Part shown: positions 40,171 to 48,186 of the stretch, one piece after another
How the letters are laid out: each line of letters opens with the position of its first letter
Position numbering within the stretch: position 1 is the stretch's first letter
Assembly: GCF_004331465.1 (NCBI RefSeq)
Contig: NZ_SJKB01000014.1
Location: 1-64,000 of the forward strand
Direction: 5' to 3'
DNA length: 64,000 nucleotides
Source of the DNA: Kribbella pittospori
Lineage (GTDB): Bacteria; Actinomycetota; Actinomycetes; Propionibacteriales; Kribbellaceae
Made by a program: the position numbers and the translations under genes
Notes under the pieces: generated by a model
Told to the model about the DNA's origin: nothing
Database searches by the model: none
Seen by the model: the letters and a program-made list of their open reading frames with translations, nothing else

Positions 40171-40197
40171 AATAGCCCCGGGGTTTCCGGGGCTATT
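40171..40197 (+). terminator. Terminator after dcd
   Basis: AATAGCCCCGG (40171-40181) pairs with CCGGGGCTATT (40187-40197), five-base loop, six bases after the stop. It also serves the convergent lipoprotein gene. Confidence 0.85.
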
Positions 40198-40210
40198 CGT
40201 TCCAGCTATG

Positions 40211-41740
40211 TCAGGCCGTCGGCTTCAGGTAGACGAGGACCGACTGGAGGTCGCCGGAGCCGTAACCACCGCCGGTCGGCAGCTGTCCGTAGACGCCACC
40301 GTACGGCGACACCGCGACCGGCGACGCCGGCTTGCCGTCGTAGAGGCTCATGTCACTCCCGCCGGCGGACCTACTGTCCGACGGAGTGGCGCCGGACGAC
40401 GGAGAGTCATTGCCCGACGGAGAGTCATTGCCCGAGGGAGTGTCGCCGGCCGACGGGCTGTCGTTCGAACTCGCGCTCGGGCTGCCCGACGTCGACGCGC
40501 TCGGCAGGTCCTGACCCGTCTTCGCGTCCAGCAGTACCGGCTGCTTCTCGGTCTGCACGTACACGACGCCGTGGAACGCCGCGGTCACGCGAGGCACGAC
40601 GCGCCCTGCGGACTCGCTGGTGAAGCCCCACTCCTTCTTGCCGGTGTTGTCGTCGAAACCTAGGATCTCCTGCGGACCGGTCGCCGCGGCCTCTGTGCAG
40701 ACGATCGAGCTCACCTGGTCCCAGGTGCACGCGTAGCCACCAGAGTCCCGAGCGGACAACCCGGGCGCCGACTTCACCACGGTGCCGGTCGACAGATCGA
40801 CCGAGAACAGTGCGGCGGTCTCGCTGATGGTGGCCCCGGCGTACACCGTGCCGTAGAAGAACGCGTGCTTGGCGCCGCCGGTGAGCGGCGTCAGGAAGCC
40901 CTGCTTCAGCGGGATCTGCTTCGTGACCTTGCCGGTCGCACCGTCGATGAGCAGGACCCCGGCATCGCCGGCGTCCGTCTTGCTCTCGGGATTCGCGCCC
41001 GCGACCACACCGTTGTGTACGGCGCCCGGGAGGACCGCCGGCACGACGGTGGACTTCTTCGTCTGGGGGTCCGCGTACACCGTCGCGTTCTGCGTCTTCA
41101 CGATCAGATTGCCCCGGGCGGTGACACCAATGGCGACCTGGCCGGTCTGCGGATCGTACTGCAGGTTTGTCAGACTCGGCATGCCGGCCGCGGCGACGCC
41201 GGTCCCGTTCACCGTGCTCACCGGCGTGGACACCTCGGCGAGCTTCTGCCCGGACGCCACGTCGATCCACTGGACCAGCACCAGACCCTGCGGTTTCTGC
41301 GTGCCGTTGCCCTTGTCGGCCTCCGCGTAGGCGATCACCGCGGCGTCCTTGCCGTTGACCTTGACCGCGATCGGGTCGGTCGCGTCGCTGACCACGGTGG
41401 TGTCCGCCGCGGTCGACTCGATCTCCCAGATCTTGCTCGGGTCGACAACGTCGTGGCCGGTGAGACCCCGGTAGTTGGCGACCAGGGCCACCTGGCCGAC
41501 CATGCCGAGCTTGGGATCGTCGTACAGCTCCCGCCCCTTGAAATCGGGCACCGGGTAGGCCGCGGCGGTGGTGAAGGCCTTGGGAGGATCGAACGACGGG
41601 ACCGCCGGTGTGGCCGGAGTCGAGGCCTGTTGGCCGTTGTTGTCGCTGCCGGAGCTTGATTCAGAAGCTTTGTCGTCACCGCCGCTGCAGCCTGCCAGCA
41701 GCACGACCGCAGCGGTTGCGGTGATCAACGGACGCAACAT
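40211..41740 (-). CDS. Lipoprotein with PQQ-like beta-propeller
   Basis: 509 residues. Lipobox VVLLAGCSGG (Cys about 18) then a Ser/Gly linker. Repeated strand units such as GVLLIDGATGKVTKQIPLKQ and ILGFDDNTGKKEWGF give a PQQ-like propeller. A low-complexity Ser/Pro/Asp insert (SPSAGDTPSGNDSPSGNDSP, about 432-451) built of a repeated six-residue unit comes near the C terminus. Probably an extracytoplasmic envelope protein; function unknown. Confidence 0.82.
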   Translation of the reverse strand: MLRPLITATAAVVLLAGCSGGDDKASESSSGSDNNGQQASTPATPAVPSFDPPKAFTTAAAYPVPDFKGRELYDDPKLGMVGQVALVANYRGLTGHDVVDPSKIWEIESTAADTTVVSDATDPIAVKVNGKDAAVIAYAEADKGNGTQKPQGLVLVQWIDVASGQKLAEVSTPVSTVNGTGVAAAGMPSLTNLQYDPQTGQVAIGVTARGNLIVKTQNATVYADPQTKKSTVVPAVLPGAVHNGVVAGANPESKTDAGDAGVLLIDGATGKVTKQIPLKQGFLTPLTGGAKHAFFYGTVYAGATISETAALFSVDLSTGTVVKSAPGLSARDSGGYACTWDQVSSIVCTEAAATGPQEILGFDDNTGKKEWGFTSESAGRVVPRVTAAFHGVVYVQTEKQPVLLDAKTGQDLPSASTSGSPSASSNDSPSAGDTPSGNDSPSGNDSPSSGATPSDSRSAGGSDMSLYDGKPASPVAVSPYGGVYGQLPTGGGYGSGDLQSVLVYLKPTA

Positions 41741-41878
41741 CGTTGTTTCTCTCCCCAGTTGTGAACCAAGAGTGACGGCGTGAACGCTAGCAGCGTCCGC
41801 GGGTCCGAACCGTCACCAAACCCAGACGTTGCAGCAAGTTGCAAAGGGCGGCCGCCGGGCCGTTGATCGGCGCGCCGG

Positions 41879-42127
41879 TCATCGGACGACCGACAGGCCG
41901 GTACCGCGGTGGCCGGACTGCGGCTCGGCCAGGCGGCGCTGCGAGTCGAGGCGGCGCTGCGGGTCCAGGCGGTCGGCGATCCGGCGCAGGACGCCGGCCA
42001 GTTCGTAGCGGGGTCCGCTGGTGCGGGGCCGGGCGGCCTTGCGTCCGTGCCGCTCGGCGCGGATCTCGGCGGCGCGCAACTGCTCGTTGACGCGGTGGCG
42101 GGCTACCTCTTGGTGTTCGGTGATCAT
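41879..42127 (-). CDS. Small basic hypothetical protein
   Basis: 82 residues. N-terminal helix MITEHQEVARHRVNEQLRAA and Arg-rich body. An AGGGGAGCAGG ribosome site precedes ATG 42127. Similar short proteins occur in actinobacteria with no known role. It follows the DUF4097 gene but is separated by a hairpin. Confidence 0.6.
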   Translation of the reverse strand: MITEHQEVARHRVNEQLRAAEIRAERHGRKAARPRTSGPRYELAGVLRRIADRLDPQRRLDSQRRLAEPQSGHRGTGLSVVR

Positions 42128-42169
42128 CGTCCTGCTCCCCTCTGGATGGTTTTCGGCAATGCTTCGCCC

Positions 42170-42200
42170 AGGTCCCGCCGGGCCGTTGCCGGCGGGACCT
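42170..42200 (-). terminator. Hairpin after the DUF4097 operon
   Basis: AGGTCCCGCCG (42170-42180) pairs with CGGCGGGACCT (42190-42200), nine-base loop, 18 bases after the DUF4097 stop. Confidence 0.8.
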
Positions 42201-42217
42201 CCTGGGTGATGGGTGTG

Positions 42218-43048
42218 TCAGACCTTGGTGACGGTGATGTCGCCGGAGACGGTGCGGGCCCGCAGCATCAGCGCGCGGTCGCCCTCGGCCGGCTTGTCGC
42301 TCGGCTCCAGATCACACCGGATCCGTCCGGTGACCGTCTTCAGGTCCAGGTACGTCGGGACGCCGTCGGGTACTCCGATCTGGACGTCACCGCGGGCCGT
42401 CTCGGCCTGGATGCTCGGCGCGTCGGCGATCTCGACCGTGACGTCGCCGGAGCCGGAGGTGGCGACCGAGTGGTCGCGGATCCGCTCGATGGTGATGTCA
42501 CCCGAGCCGACCTTGACGCTGGCGGGTCCGGCCACGTCGCCGACCCGGACGTCGCCGGAGCCGGTGCTCAGCCCGACCGCGTCGCCGGCCTCGGCGATGT
42601 TGATCGACCCCGAGCCGGTGCTCCCCCGGACCGCGCCCGCGACGTACTCGGCCCGGACGTCACCGCTGCCGGTGGTGACGCCGAGGTCACCCTCGACCCG
42701 GTCGAGCCGGACGTCGCCGGAACCGGTCGACAGTCGCGCGGTGGCCAGCGGCGCCCGCGCGCTGATGTCACCGGAGCCGGTCTTGATCCGGGCTTCCATG
42801 GTCGCCGGGGTGGCGATCCGGACCTGGATCTCCGGTCCGCGGCGGACATTGCGCGGGCCCTCGACGATCAGTTCGCCGTCGCGGATCGCGACGAGGACGT
42901 CGTCCTCGGTGCCACTGTCGACCTCGAGCGAGACCATCGTCTCGGTGCCGTCGGCCGGCACGATCTCGACCAGGCCGGAGCCGATCTCGATCCGGAGCTT
43001 CTCGATCTTGGTCGCGTCCTCGACGATCTGCTGGCTGAAGCCGCTCAC
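42218..43048 (-). CDS. DUF4097-type beta-solenoid protein (cytoplasmic form)
   Basis: 276 residues, without signal or membrane helix, unlike the DUF4097 protein at 16024. About seven S-G-D repeats (TGSGDISAR, TGSGDVRLD, TGSGDVRAE, TGSGSINI, TGSGDVRVG, VGSGDITIE, SGSGDVTVE) build a beta-solenoid. The start GTG 43048 overlaps the upstream stop (GTGA); GTG 43057 is also possible. Co-transcribed with the ribbon-helix-helix protein, so the two probably act together. Confidence 0.85.
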   Translation of the reverse strand: MSGFSQQIVEDATKIEKLRIEIGSGLVEIVPADGTETMVSLEVDSGTEDDVLVAIRDGELIVEGPRNVRRGPEIQVRIATPATMEARIKTGSGDISARAPLATARLSTGSGDVRLDRVEGDLGVTTGSGDVRAEYVAGAVRGSTGSGSINIAEAGDAVGLSTGSGDVRVGDVAGPASVKVGSGDITIERIRDHSVATSGSGDVTVEIADAPSIQAETARGDVQIGVPDGVPTYLDLKTVTGRIRCDLEPSDKPAEGDRALMLRARTVSGDITVTKV

Positions 43049-43791
43049 TGGGCCCACCCCGTCATCCGCTGGCCCGGGCCGTGGCCGCCACGGCGACGGC
43101 GATCCTTGTCCCGGTCACGGTCGTCGCGGTCCCGGTTGCGGCCGCGCCGGCCGCGCTCGGGTCCGAAGACGCCCTCCTCGCCGAAGGGGCCACCGGGGCC
43201 GAACACGCCGTCCGGTCCGAAGACTCCGTCGGGTCCGAGCGGCCCGTTCGGGCCGAGCGGTCCATCCGGACCGAACACGCCACGCGGCGGGCGCGGGGGC
43301 CGGGGCGGGCGGTTGCCGCGGCGGTTCCGGTCGCCCAGCTCGGTCATCACGGTGCGCATCAGCCACGCGTTCGAGGAGATGCCCTCGGCCGCGGCGGCCT
43401 CGTCCACCTTGTTCTTCACCGACATCGGCAGCCGCAGCGTGATCCGTGCGGTCGGCTCGTCGGCGTCCAGGGTCACCTGGTCGGTGTCCTCGGTCTCGGT
43501 GTCGTCGTCGGTCTCGTCGTCCGTCTCGTCGGGGCCGGTCAGCTGGCTCGGGGCCGGCGTGACCACGAACTCGGGACGGCCACCGGCCATCCGGAGCTCG
43601 ACCGAACCGGGGGACAGCTCGCGGCTGATCTCCCCGGCGGCGTCGGACAGGGCTGAGATGAGGGCCAGGCGGCCCGCGTCATCCAGCGTGGCCCCGAGGC
43701 GCTGCGCCACGGAGCGAGTTTGATCGTCGGCCAGGGCGGTGGCGTTCTCCACGCTTCGCCGGACCGATTCGAGATAGTGGTCAAGTTCCAT
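43045..43791 (-). CDS. Ribbon-helix-helix protein with collagen-like and basic tail
   Basis: 248 residues. An N-terminal helical region (1-60), an acidic stretch (86-112), a ribbon-helix-helix fold at 113-152 (TARITLRLPMSVKNKVDEAA), then a collagen-like segment of G-P-D-G-V-F units (171-212) and an Arg/Asp-rich tail (213-240). The RHH strand ARITLRLP contacts DNA in this family. Tail use is unknown. Phased TGACGTCA sites lie 12 bases upstream of its start and suggest autoregulation. Confidence 0.8.
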   Translation of the reverse strand: MELDHYLESVRRSVENATALADDQTRSVAQRLGATLDDAGRLALISALSDAAGEISRELSPGSVELRMAGGRPEFVVTPAPSQLTGPDETDDETDDDTETEDTDQVTLDADEPTARITLRLPMSVKNKVDEAAAAEGISSNAWLMRTVMTELGDRNRRGNRPPRPPRPPRGVFGPDGPLGPNGPLGPDGVFGPDGVFGPGGPFGEEGVFGPERGRRGRNRDRDDRDRDKDRRRRGGHGPGQRMTGWAQ

Positions 43792-43802
43792 GGCTAGAAC
43801 TA

Positions 43803-43851
43803 TGACGTCATCGTGACGTCACTGTCAACCCCTTCTGATGTCATGACGTCG
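43803..43851. promoter_or_regulatory. Four phased TGACGTCA-type octamers in a divergent promoter
   Basis: TGACGTCA at 43803-43810 and 43814-43821, TGATGTCA at 43836-43843 and TGACGTCG at 43844-43851. Starts are 11, 22 and 8 bases apart, so the first three sit on the same DNA face. They lie between the RHH gene and the SDR gene. Cooperative binding by RHH dimers is the expected use. Confidence 0.8.
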
Positions 43852-43902
43852 TCATCGTGGCGCCAGGGCAGAATGTGGGCCAGTCGAAGACCGGGAGGAA
43901 CA

Positions 43903-44697
43903 GTGTCCAGAGGAGTACTCGTCACAGGCGCGTCCAGGGGCGTCGGCGCCGCGGCTGCGCGGGCGTTCGCGCGGGCCGGCGACCGGGTCGTGCTGCACTG
44001 CCGAGGTGCGGTCGACCGGGCCGAGGAGGTGCGTGCGAGTCTGCCTGGCAATGGTCATGCGGTGGTCACCGCGGATCTCGGTGACTCGGCCGCAATCCCT
44101 TCCCTGGTTGACGAATCGGCCGCTGTGCTCGGCCGGATCGACGTGCTGGTGAACAACGCGGCGCTGTTCGTCGACGAGCCGGTCGCGGGGTCGCGCCGGA
44201 TCGGGCATCCGCTCGCGGAGACGCCGTACGACGAGTGGGTCGCGGCCTGGCGTCGTACTCTCGCGGTGAATCTGGAAGGGGCGGCGCATGTGACCTGGTG
44301 CGTAGCTCGGCAGATGCTGGACAAGGAGCCTGCGGAGGGCGGCCGGCGGGGTGCGATCGTCAACGTTGGGTCACGCGGCGCTTACCGAGGAGAGCCTGAC
44401 GTGCCTGCGTACGGCGCTGCAAAGGCGGGATTGCACGCCCTCGGGCAGTCACTGGCGGTATCGCTGGCGCCACATGACATCACCGTGACGTCAATTGCGC
44501 CCGGATTCATCGCCACGGACATGACCGAGTCGTTCCTGGCCGGTCCCGGCGGCGACGCGATCCGGGCGCAGAGCCCGTTCGACCGCGTCGCCACCGCCGA
44601 GGAGGTGGCAGACGCGATCTACTGGCTCGCATCTCCGCAGGCGACCTGGTCCAGCGGCTCCGTCATGGATTTCAACGGTGCCTCATACCTTCGTTGA
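43903..44697 (+). CDS. Short-chain dehydrogenase/reductase
   Basis: 264 residues. NAD(P) motif VTGASRGVGAAAA, NNAAL, catalytic Ser in VNVGSRGAY and the YxxxK pair in AYGAAKAG. Substrate unknown. GTG 43903 with GGGAGG upstream; the longer frame from 43813 would cover the operators. Confidence 0.88.
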   Translation: MSRGVLVTGASRGVGAAAARAFARAGDRVVLHCRGAVDRAEEVRASLPGNGHAVVTADLGDSAAIPSLVDESAAVLGRIDVLVNNAALFVDEPVAGSRRIGHPLAETPYDEWVAAWRRTLAVNLEGAAHVTWCVARQMLDKEPAEGGRRGAIVNVGSRGAYRGEPDVPAYGAAKAGLHALGQSLAVSLAPHDITVTSIAPGFIATDMTESFLAGPGGDAIRAQSPFDRVATAEEVADAIYWLASPQATWSSGSVMDFNGASYLR

Positions 44698-44753
44698 CAG
44701 CTGTCTCGCAGTGCCCCGACAGGATTGAAAGATGAAGAAGTGATGGGAGGGCA

Positions 44754-45608
44754 CTAGCTCCCGTAGACCTCGAGTTCGACGATGCGGGAGTAGGCGTGGT
44801 CGTTGCTGTCCAGGCAGAGGATGCGTACGGCGTCCGCCTGGACCGGATCGAACGTCGACGTCACGTGCCCGAGGGTGTTGCCCCGGACCTGGGTGACGGT
44901 CTGCCAGTCGCCGCTGCCGCTGCGGACCTGGACGTCCCAGTCCCGCAGTCCGTTGGTCAAGGCCGGGTACTTGTTCGAGTCGAGCGTGTAGAGCTCGACC
45001 CGGTTGATCGTGGTCGGCGCGGCCAGCGCGACGTCGTAGTTGTCGGGGAACACCGCACGCGTGCCGTCGTTCCAGCCGGTCAGGGTGTCCCAGTGCTCGG
45101 AGTCCTTGTCGCCGTCGAGCGCGCCGCAGAGCGTGAAGTTGCCGTGCGTCGACGATGCGGCGGCCTGCTCGCCCAGTGCGACGTTGCTGCCGGGGTCCTT
45201 CGAGGGCAGCGGATTCACTGTCACCGGGACCGTCAGTCGCGTCTTGTCGACCTGGAGATCGATCGTGTAGCTGCCGGGCTTGGTGTCCCGCGGGACGCGG
45301 ACCTCCACCGGCGCGGACACCGGTTGGTCGGGGTCGACGGCCGGGAGCCAGGAGGAGAACAGTTCCCGGGACAGTTGCAGCGGACCACTCGGGTCCAGCG
45401 TCAGGTCGGCGTACCGGTCCTCGCGGCCGGTGTTGGTCATGGTCAGCGTCAGGTTGCCCGGGAAGCAGGGCAGGCCGACCACGTTCAACTGCTGCGGATC
45501 GGTGCTGACCTGTACGTCGGTTGTTGCCTGAGGCATCGAGCCGGACGTGATCAGGGTTGTCGCGGCCACAGCTCCGAAGGCGATGGCCGTCTGCCAGCGA
45601 ATGCTCAT
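44754..45608 (-). CDS. Secreted protein with C-terminal F5/8 type C (discoidin) domain
   Basis: 284 residues. A signal peptide (about 1-25) is followed by an Ig-like/NEW3-type sandwich (about 40-135) and a discoidin domain (about 140-284: NVALGEQAAASSTHGNF, INRVELYTLDSNKYP, ILCLDSNDHAYSRIVELEVY), which binds carbohydrate or lipid surfaces. Start overlaps the phosphatase stop, so it is made together with PhoD and may target it. Confidence 0.8.
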   Translation of the reverse strand: MSIRWQTAIAFGAVAATTLITSGSMPQATTDVQVSTDPQQLNVVGLPCFPGNLTLTMTNTGREDRYADLTLDPSGPLQLSRELFSSWLPAVDPDQPVSAPVEVRVPRDTKPGSYTIDLQVDKTRLTVPVTVNPLPSKDPGSNVALGEQAAASSTHGNFTLCGALDGDKDSEHWDTLTGWNDGTRAVFPDNYDVALAAPTTINRVELYTLDSNKYPALTNGLRDWDVQVRSGSGDWQTVTQVRGNTLGHVTSTFDPVQADAVRILCLDSNDHAYSRIVELEVYGS

Positions 45609-47194
45609 GCCTGCACCTCCGAGATGCCTGAGCGGCCGTCCTCGACGAAGAGTTTCGCGCGGGTGGTGACGGCGCCGTTCTGGACGCTGACCTTGTCGAC
45701 GACGCGGTAGTCGGAGATCCACCGCTGTGGGGTGATGGTGCAGCTCACGTACCCGCGCTGGAAGTTCCCGAACTTCAGGTGCGGGTTCTCCTTGAGCAAG
45801 GTCGCGCCACCCGGGTCGAGGTCCATGCCGTCGATCCCGGACGTGATCGACGTACCGACGAACTCGGCGCCGACGGTTGCGGAGGCCGGATCGGTGAAGT
45901 CGAGCTTGAGGTCCGAGGCGACGCTGCGGTGCAGGTCGCCGGCGATCGAGACCAGGTTGCGCACCTTGCGTTGCGCGGCGCCACCGAGGACCCGGTCGCG
46001 GGAGGCTTCGTACCCGTCCCAGGTGTCCATCGGGACCAGGACCTCCGGGCCGTCCTTGGTGTCGAGCCGGGCGATCGCGGTCTGGTGCGCCATCACGTTC
46101 CAGCGCGAACGCGACGCGGTCCAGCCGTCGAGCAGCCACTTCTCCTGCGCGGCACCGGTGATCGTACGGGCCGGGTCCTTCGACTCCGGACCGGGCGCCT
46201 TGGTGCCGTCGCCGTTTGCCTGGTCCGAGCGGTACTGCCGGGTGTCGAGCACGCTGAACTCCGCCAGCCGGCCGAACTGGAATCGCCGGTAAAGCTGCAT
46301 GTCCGGGCCCTTCGGCAACTGCGCGAGCCGCAGCGGCATGTGTTCCCAGTACGCGCGGAATGCGTTGGCACGCCGTACCAGGAACTGCGCGGGCGGTGCG
46401 CTCGGGTGCGCCTCGTCGGCCCAGTTGTCGACCACCTCGTGGTCGTCCAGCGTGACGATCCACGGCGCGACAGCGTGCGCCTGCTGCAGGTCCGGATCGA
46501 GCTTGTACGCCGCATACCGCTGGCGGTATTCGTCCAGCGTCACGCACTGCTGCGTGATGTAGGGCTCGTTCGAGTCCGGGCGGATGCCCCGGTCGATGCC
46601 GAACTCGTAGATGTAGTCGCCGAGGAAGAACACGACGTCGTGGTCGCGCTTGGCCATGTCGGCGTACGCCGTGTACCAGCCCTCCCAGTTGGCCTGGCAG
46701 GAGGCAAAGGCCAGGGACAGGCTGGAGAGGTTGGCGTCCGCCGGCGGTGCGGTCTTGGTCCGGCCGACCGGGCTGAACCGTCCGTTCACGCGGAAGCGGT
46801 ACCAGTAGTGCCGCCAGGGACGCAGCCCTCGTACGTCGACGTGCACCGAGTGACTCGACTCGGCCCGAGCCTGCGTCGTGCCGTGGCGGACGATCCGGCG
46901 GAACTGCTCGTCCTCCGCAACCTGCCATTGGACTTCGACCGGGCGGCGATCCATCCCGCCGAACGGCGCGAGCGGCTCCGGCGCGAGCCGGGTCCAGATC
47001 ACCACCCCGTCCGGCAGTGGATCACCCGAGGCGATCCCGAGAGTGAACGGATCTCGCCGGTCGGTGCGGCCGGTGGCGCCGGCCATGGCGCTCCCGATCT
47101 CGGGAAGACTGCCGGTCAGCGCCAGTCCGGCCGCCGCTCCGGTCACGGTCAGAAAGGTTCGTCGAGTACTACCCACGCGCAAGCTCATCGGCAC
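45605..47194 (-). CDS. phoD: Secreted alkaline phosphatase D
   Basis: 529 residues. Tat signal STRRTFLTVTGAAAGLALTG, then the PhoD fold. Metal-site segments: FASCQANWEG, FFLGDYIYEFG, TLDDHEVVDNW and SIAGDLHRS. It releases phosphate from mono- and diesters outside the cell using Ca/Fe. Both ATG codons MPM at the start are possible. First gene of a two-gene unit. Confidence 0.93.
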   Translation of the reverse strand: MPMSLRVGSTRRTFLTVTGAAAGLALTGSLPEIGSAMAGATGRTDRRDPFTLGIASGDPLPDGVVIWTRLAPEPLAPFGGMDRRPVEVQWQVAEDEQFRRIVRHGTTQARAESSHSVHVDVRGLRPWRHYWYRFRVNGRFSPVGRTKTAPPADANLSSLSLAFASCQANWEGWYTAYADMAKRDHDVVFFLGDYIYEFGIDRGIRPDSNEPYITQQCVTLDEYRQRYAAYKLDPDLQQAHAVAPWIVTLDDHEVVDNWADEAHPSAPPAQFLVRRANAFRAYWEHMPLRLAQLPKGPDMQLYRRFQFGRLAEFSVLDTRQYRSDQANGDGTKAPGPESKDPARTITGAAQEKWLLDGWTASRSRWNVMAHQTAIARLDTKDGPEVLVPMDTWDGYEASRDRVLGGAAQRKVRNLVSIAGDLHRSVASDLKLDFTDPASATVGAEFVGTSITSGIDGMDLDPGGATLLKENPHLKFGNFQRGYVSCTITPQRWISDYRVVDKVSVQNGAVTTRAKLFVEDGRSGISEVQA

Positions 47195-47232
47195 CAGCCC
47201 ACCCGATCATCCGTCGGTGATCACTTCTGGAA

Positions 47233-47250
47233 CAGGTAAGTTTCTACCTG
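47233..47250. promoter_or_regulatory. Palindrome upstream of phoD
   Basis: CAGGTA-AGTTTC-TACCTG, six-base arms, 39 bases before the phoD start. It does not match the GTTCACC Pho-box pattern, so a different regulator may bind it. Confidence 0.5.
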
Positions 47251-47308
47251 CGCAACATGAGGTTACGAGAAGTTCTCACCGACGAATGTGATCTGACCGG
47301 ATCCGGCC

Positions 47309-48100
47309 TCAGCGCACGATCTTGCTCGCCGGCGGCGCGGTGATGCTGACCGGCTTGTTGTACTCCGACATCGTCATCACCATCGACACGCCCATCAGCG
47401 CGAACGACATCCGGCGGACCAGGTGGGCCTTGTCCATCCCGAGCGTGTAGGTGAGCGTCTTCGGGACACCGGCCGGGACCTTCTTGCCCTGGGCCGCCAG
47501 CGCCTTCGCCGTGTTCACGGTGACGTCGTACCGGTCGAGCTTCTGGCCGCCGATCGTCTCGGTGCGGACGAACTTCAGGCTCGCCATGCTCGAGTCGAAC
47601 GACTTGTAGATCTTGGTCGGGTCGCCGCCGTCGAGCAGTTGGCTGAGCTGCCCGGTCTGCTTGCCGGCGATCTTCACGAACTTGCCGGCCGGCGTGGTGC
47701 CGGGGATCGACACGTACAGGATGCCCTTGACCAGCAGGACCTTCGCGGTGCCCGTGCCGAATGCGGCGCCGGTCATCTCCATCGACATGCCGGCCGGCTT
47801 CGTGGTCTGGACGCCCTTCATGCTCATCAGGGTCGTGCCGTTGCCGGTCATCGTGCCGACGATCTTCCACGACTTCTGCTTGGACAGCGCGGTGGTCATC
47901 GCCGGGACGAAGGTCGTCCGGTTCAGGTGCACCACCGGTGCCTGCTTGAGCGGCTCGGCGGTGGTGTTCGCCGTCGGCGTCGCGGCAGGCATCTTGCCCC
48001 AGTCGCGGCCGGCTTCGGGCTTGTCGTTGTTGCCGCAGGCGGCCAGGCCGAGGGCCAGTGGCAGCGTGGCGACGGTGGCCACAGCGGCACGGAACTTCAT
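47309..48100 (-). CDS. LppX/LprG-like lipoprotein
   Basis: 263 residues. Lipobox PLALGLAACGN (Cys about 22). The rest alternates long strands (WKIVGTMTGNGTTLMSMKG, KLDRYDVTVNTAKALAA), like the half-barrel of LolA/LppX-type lipid carriers. Role in envelope lipid handling is inferred. Monocistronic, ends in the gap before phoD. Confidence 0.75.
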   Translation of the reverse strand: MKFRAAVATVATLPLALGLAACGNNDKPEAGRDWGKMPAATPTANTTAEPLKQAPVVHLNRTTFVPAMTTALSKQKSWKIVGTMTGNGTTLMSMKGVQTTKPAGMSMEMTGAAFGTGTAKVLLVKGILYVSIPGTTPAGKFVKIAGKQTGQLSQLLDGGDPTKIYKSFDSSMASLKFVRTETIGGQKLDRYDVTVNTAKALAAQGKKVPAGVPKTLTYTLGMDKAHLVRRMSFALMGVSMVMTMSEYNKPVSITAPPASKIVR

Positions 48101-48116
48101 GAGTCTGCTTCCTCCC

Positions 48117-48157
48117 CAGGTGATGCGAGCATCGGATCTTAAGGCCCGCATCACCTG
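48117..48157 (-). terminator. Inverted repeat between EtfD gene and lipoprotein gene
   Basis: CAGGTGATGCG (48117-48127) pairs with CGCATCACCTG (48147-48157), 11 perfect pairs, 19-base loop, 30 bases after the EtfD stop. Confidence 0.7.
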
Positions 48158-48186
48158 CGAGGGAAGTTATTTGCAGCTTCCTGCAC

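Noticed and set aside
47195..47308. Pho box upstream of phoD
   Set aside because: I looked for GTTCACC repeats with 11-base spacing and found none; only an unrelated palindrome is present.
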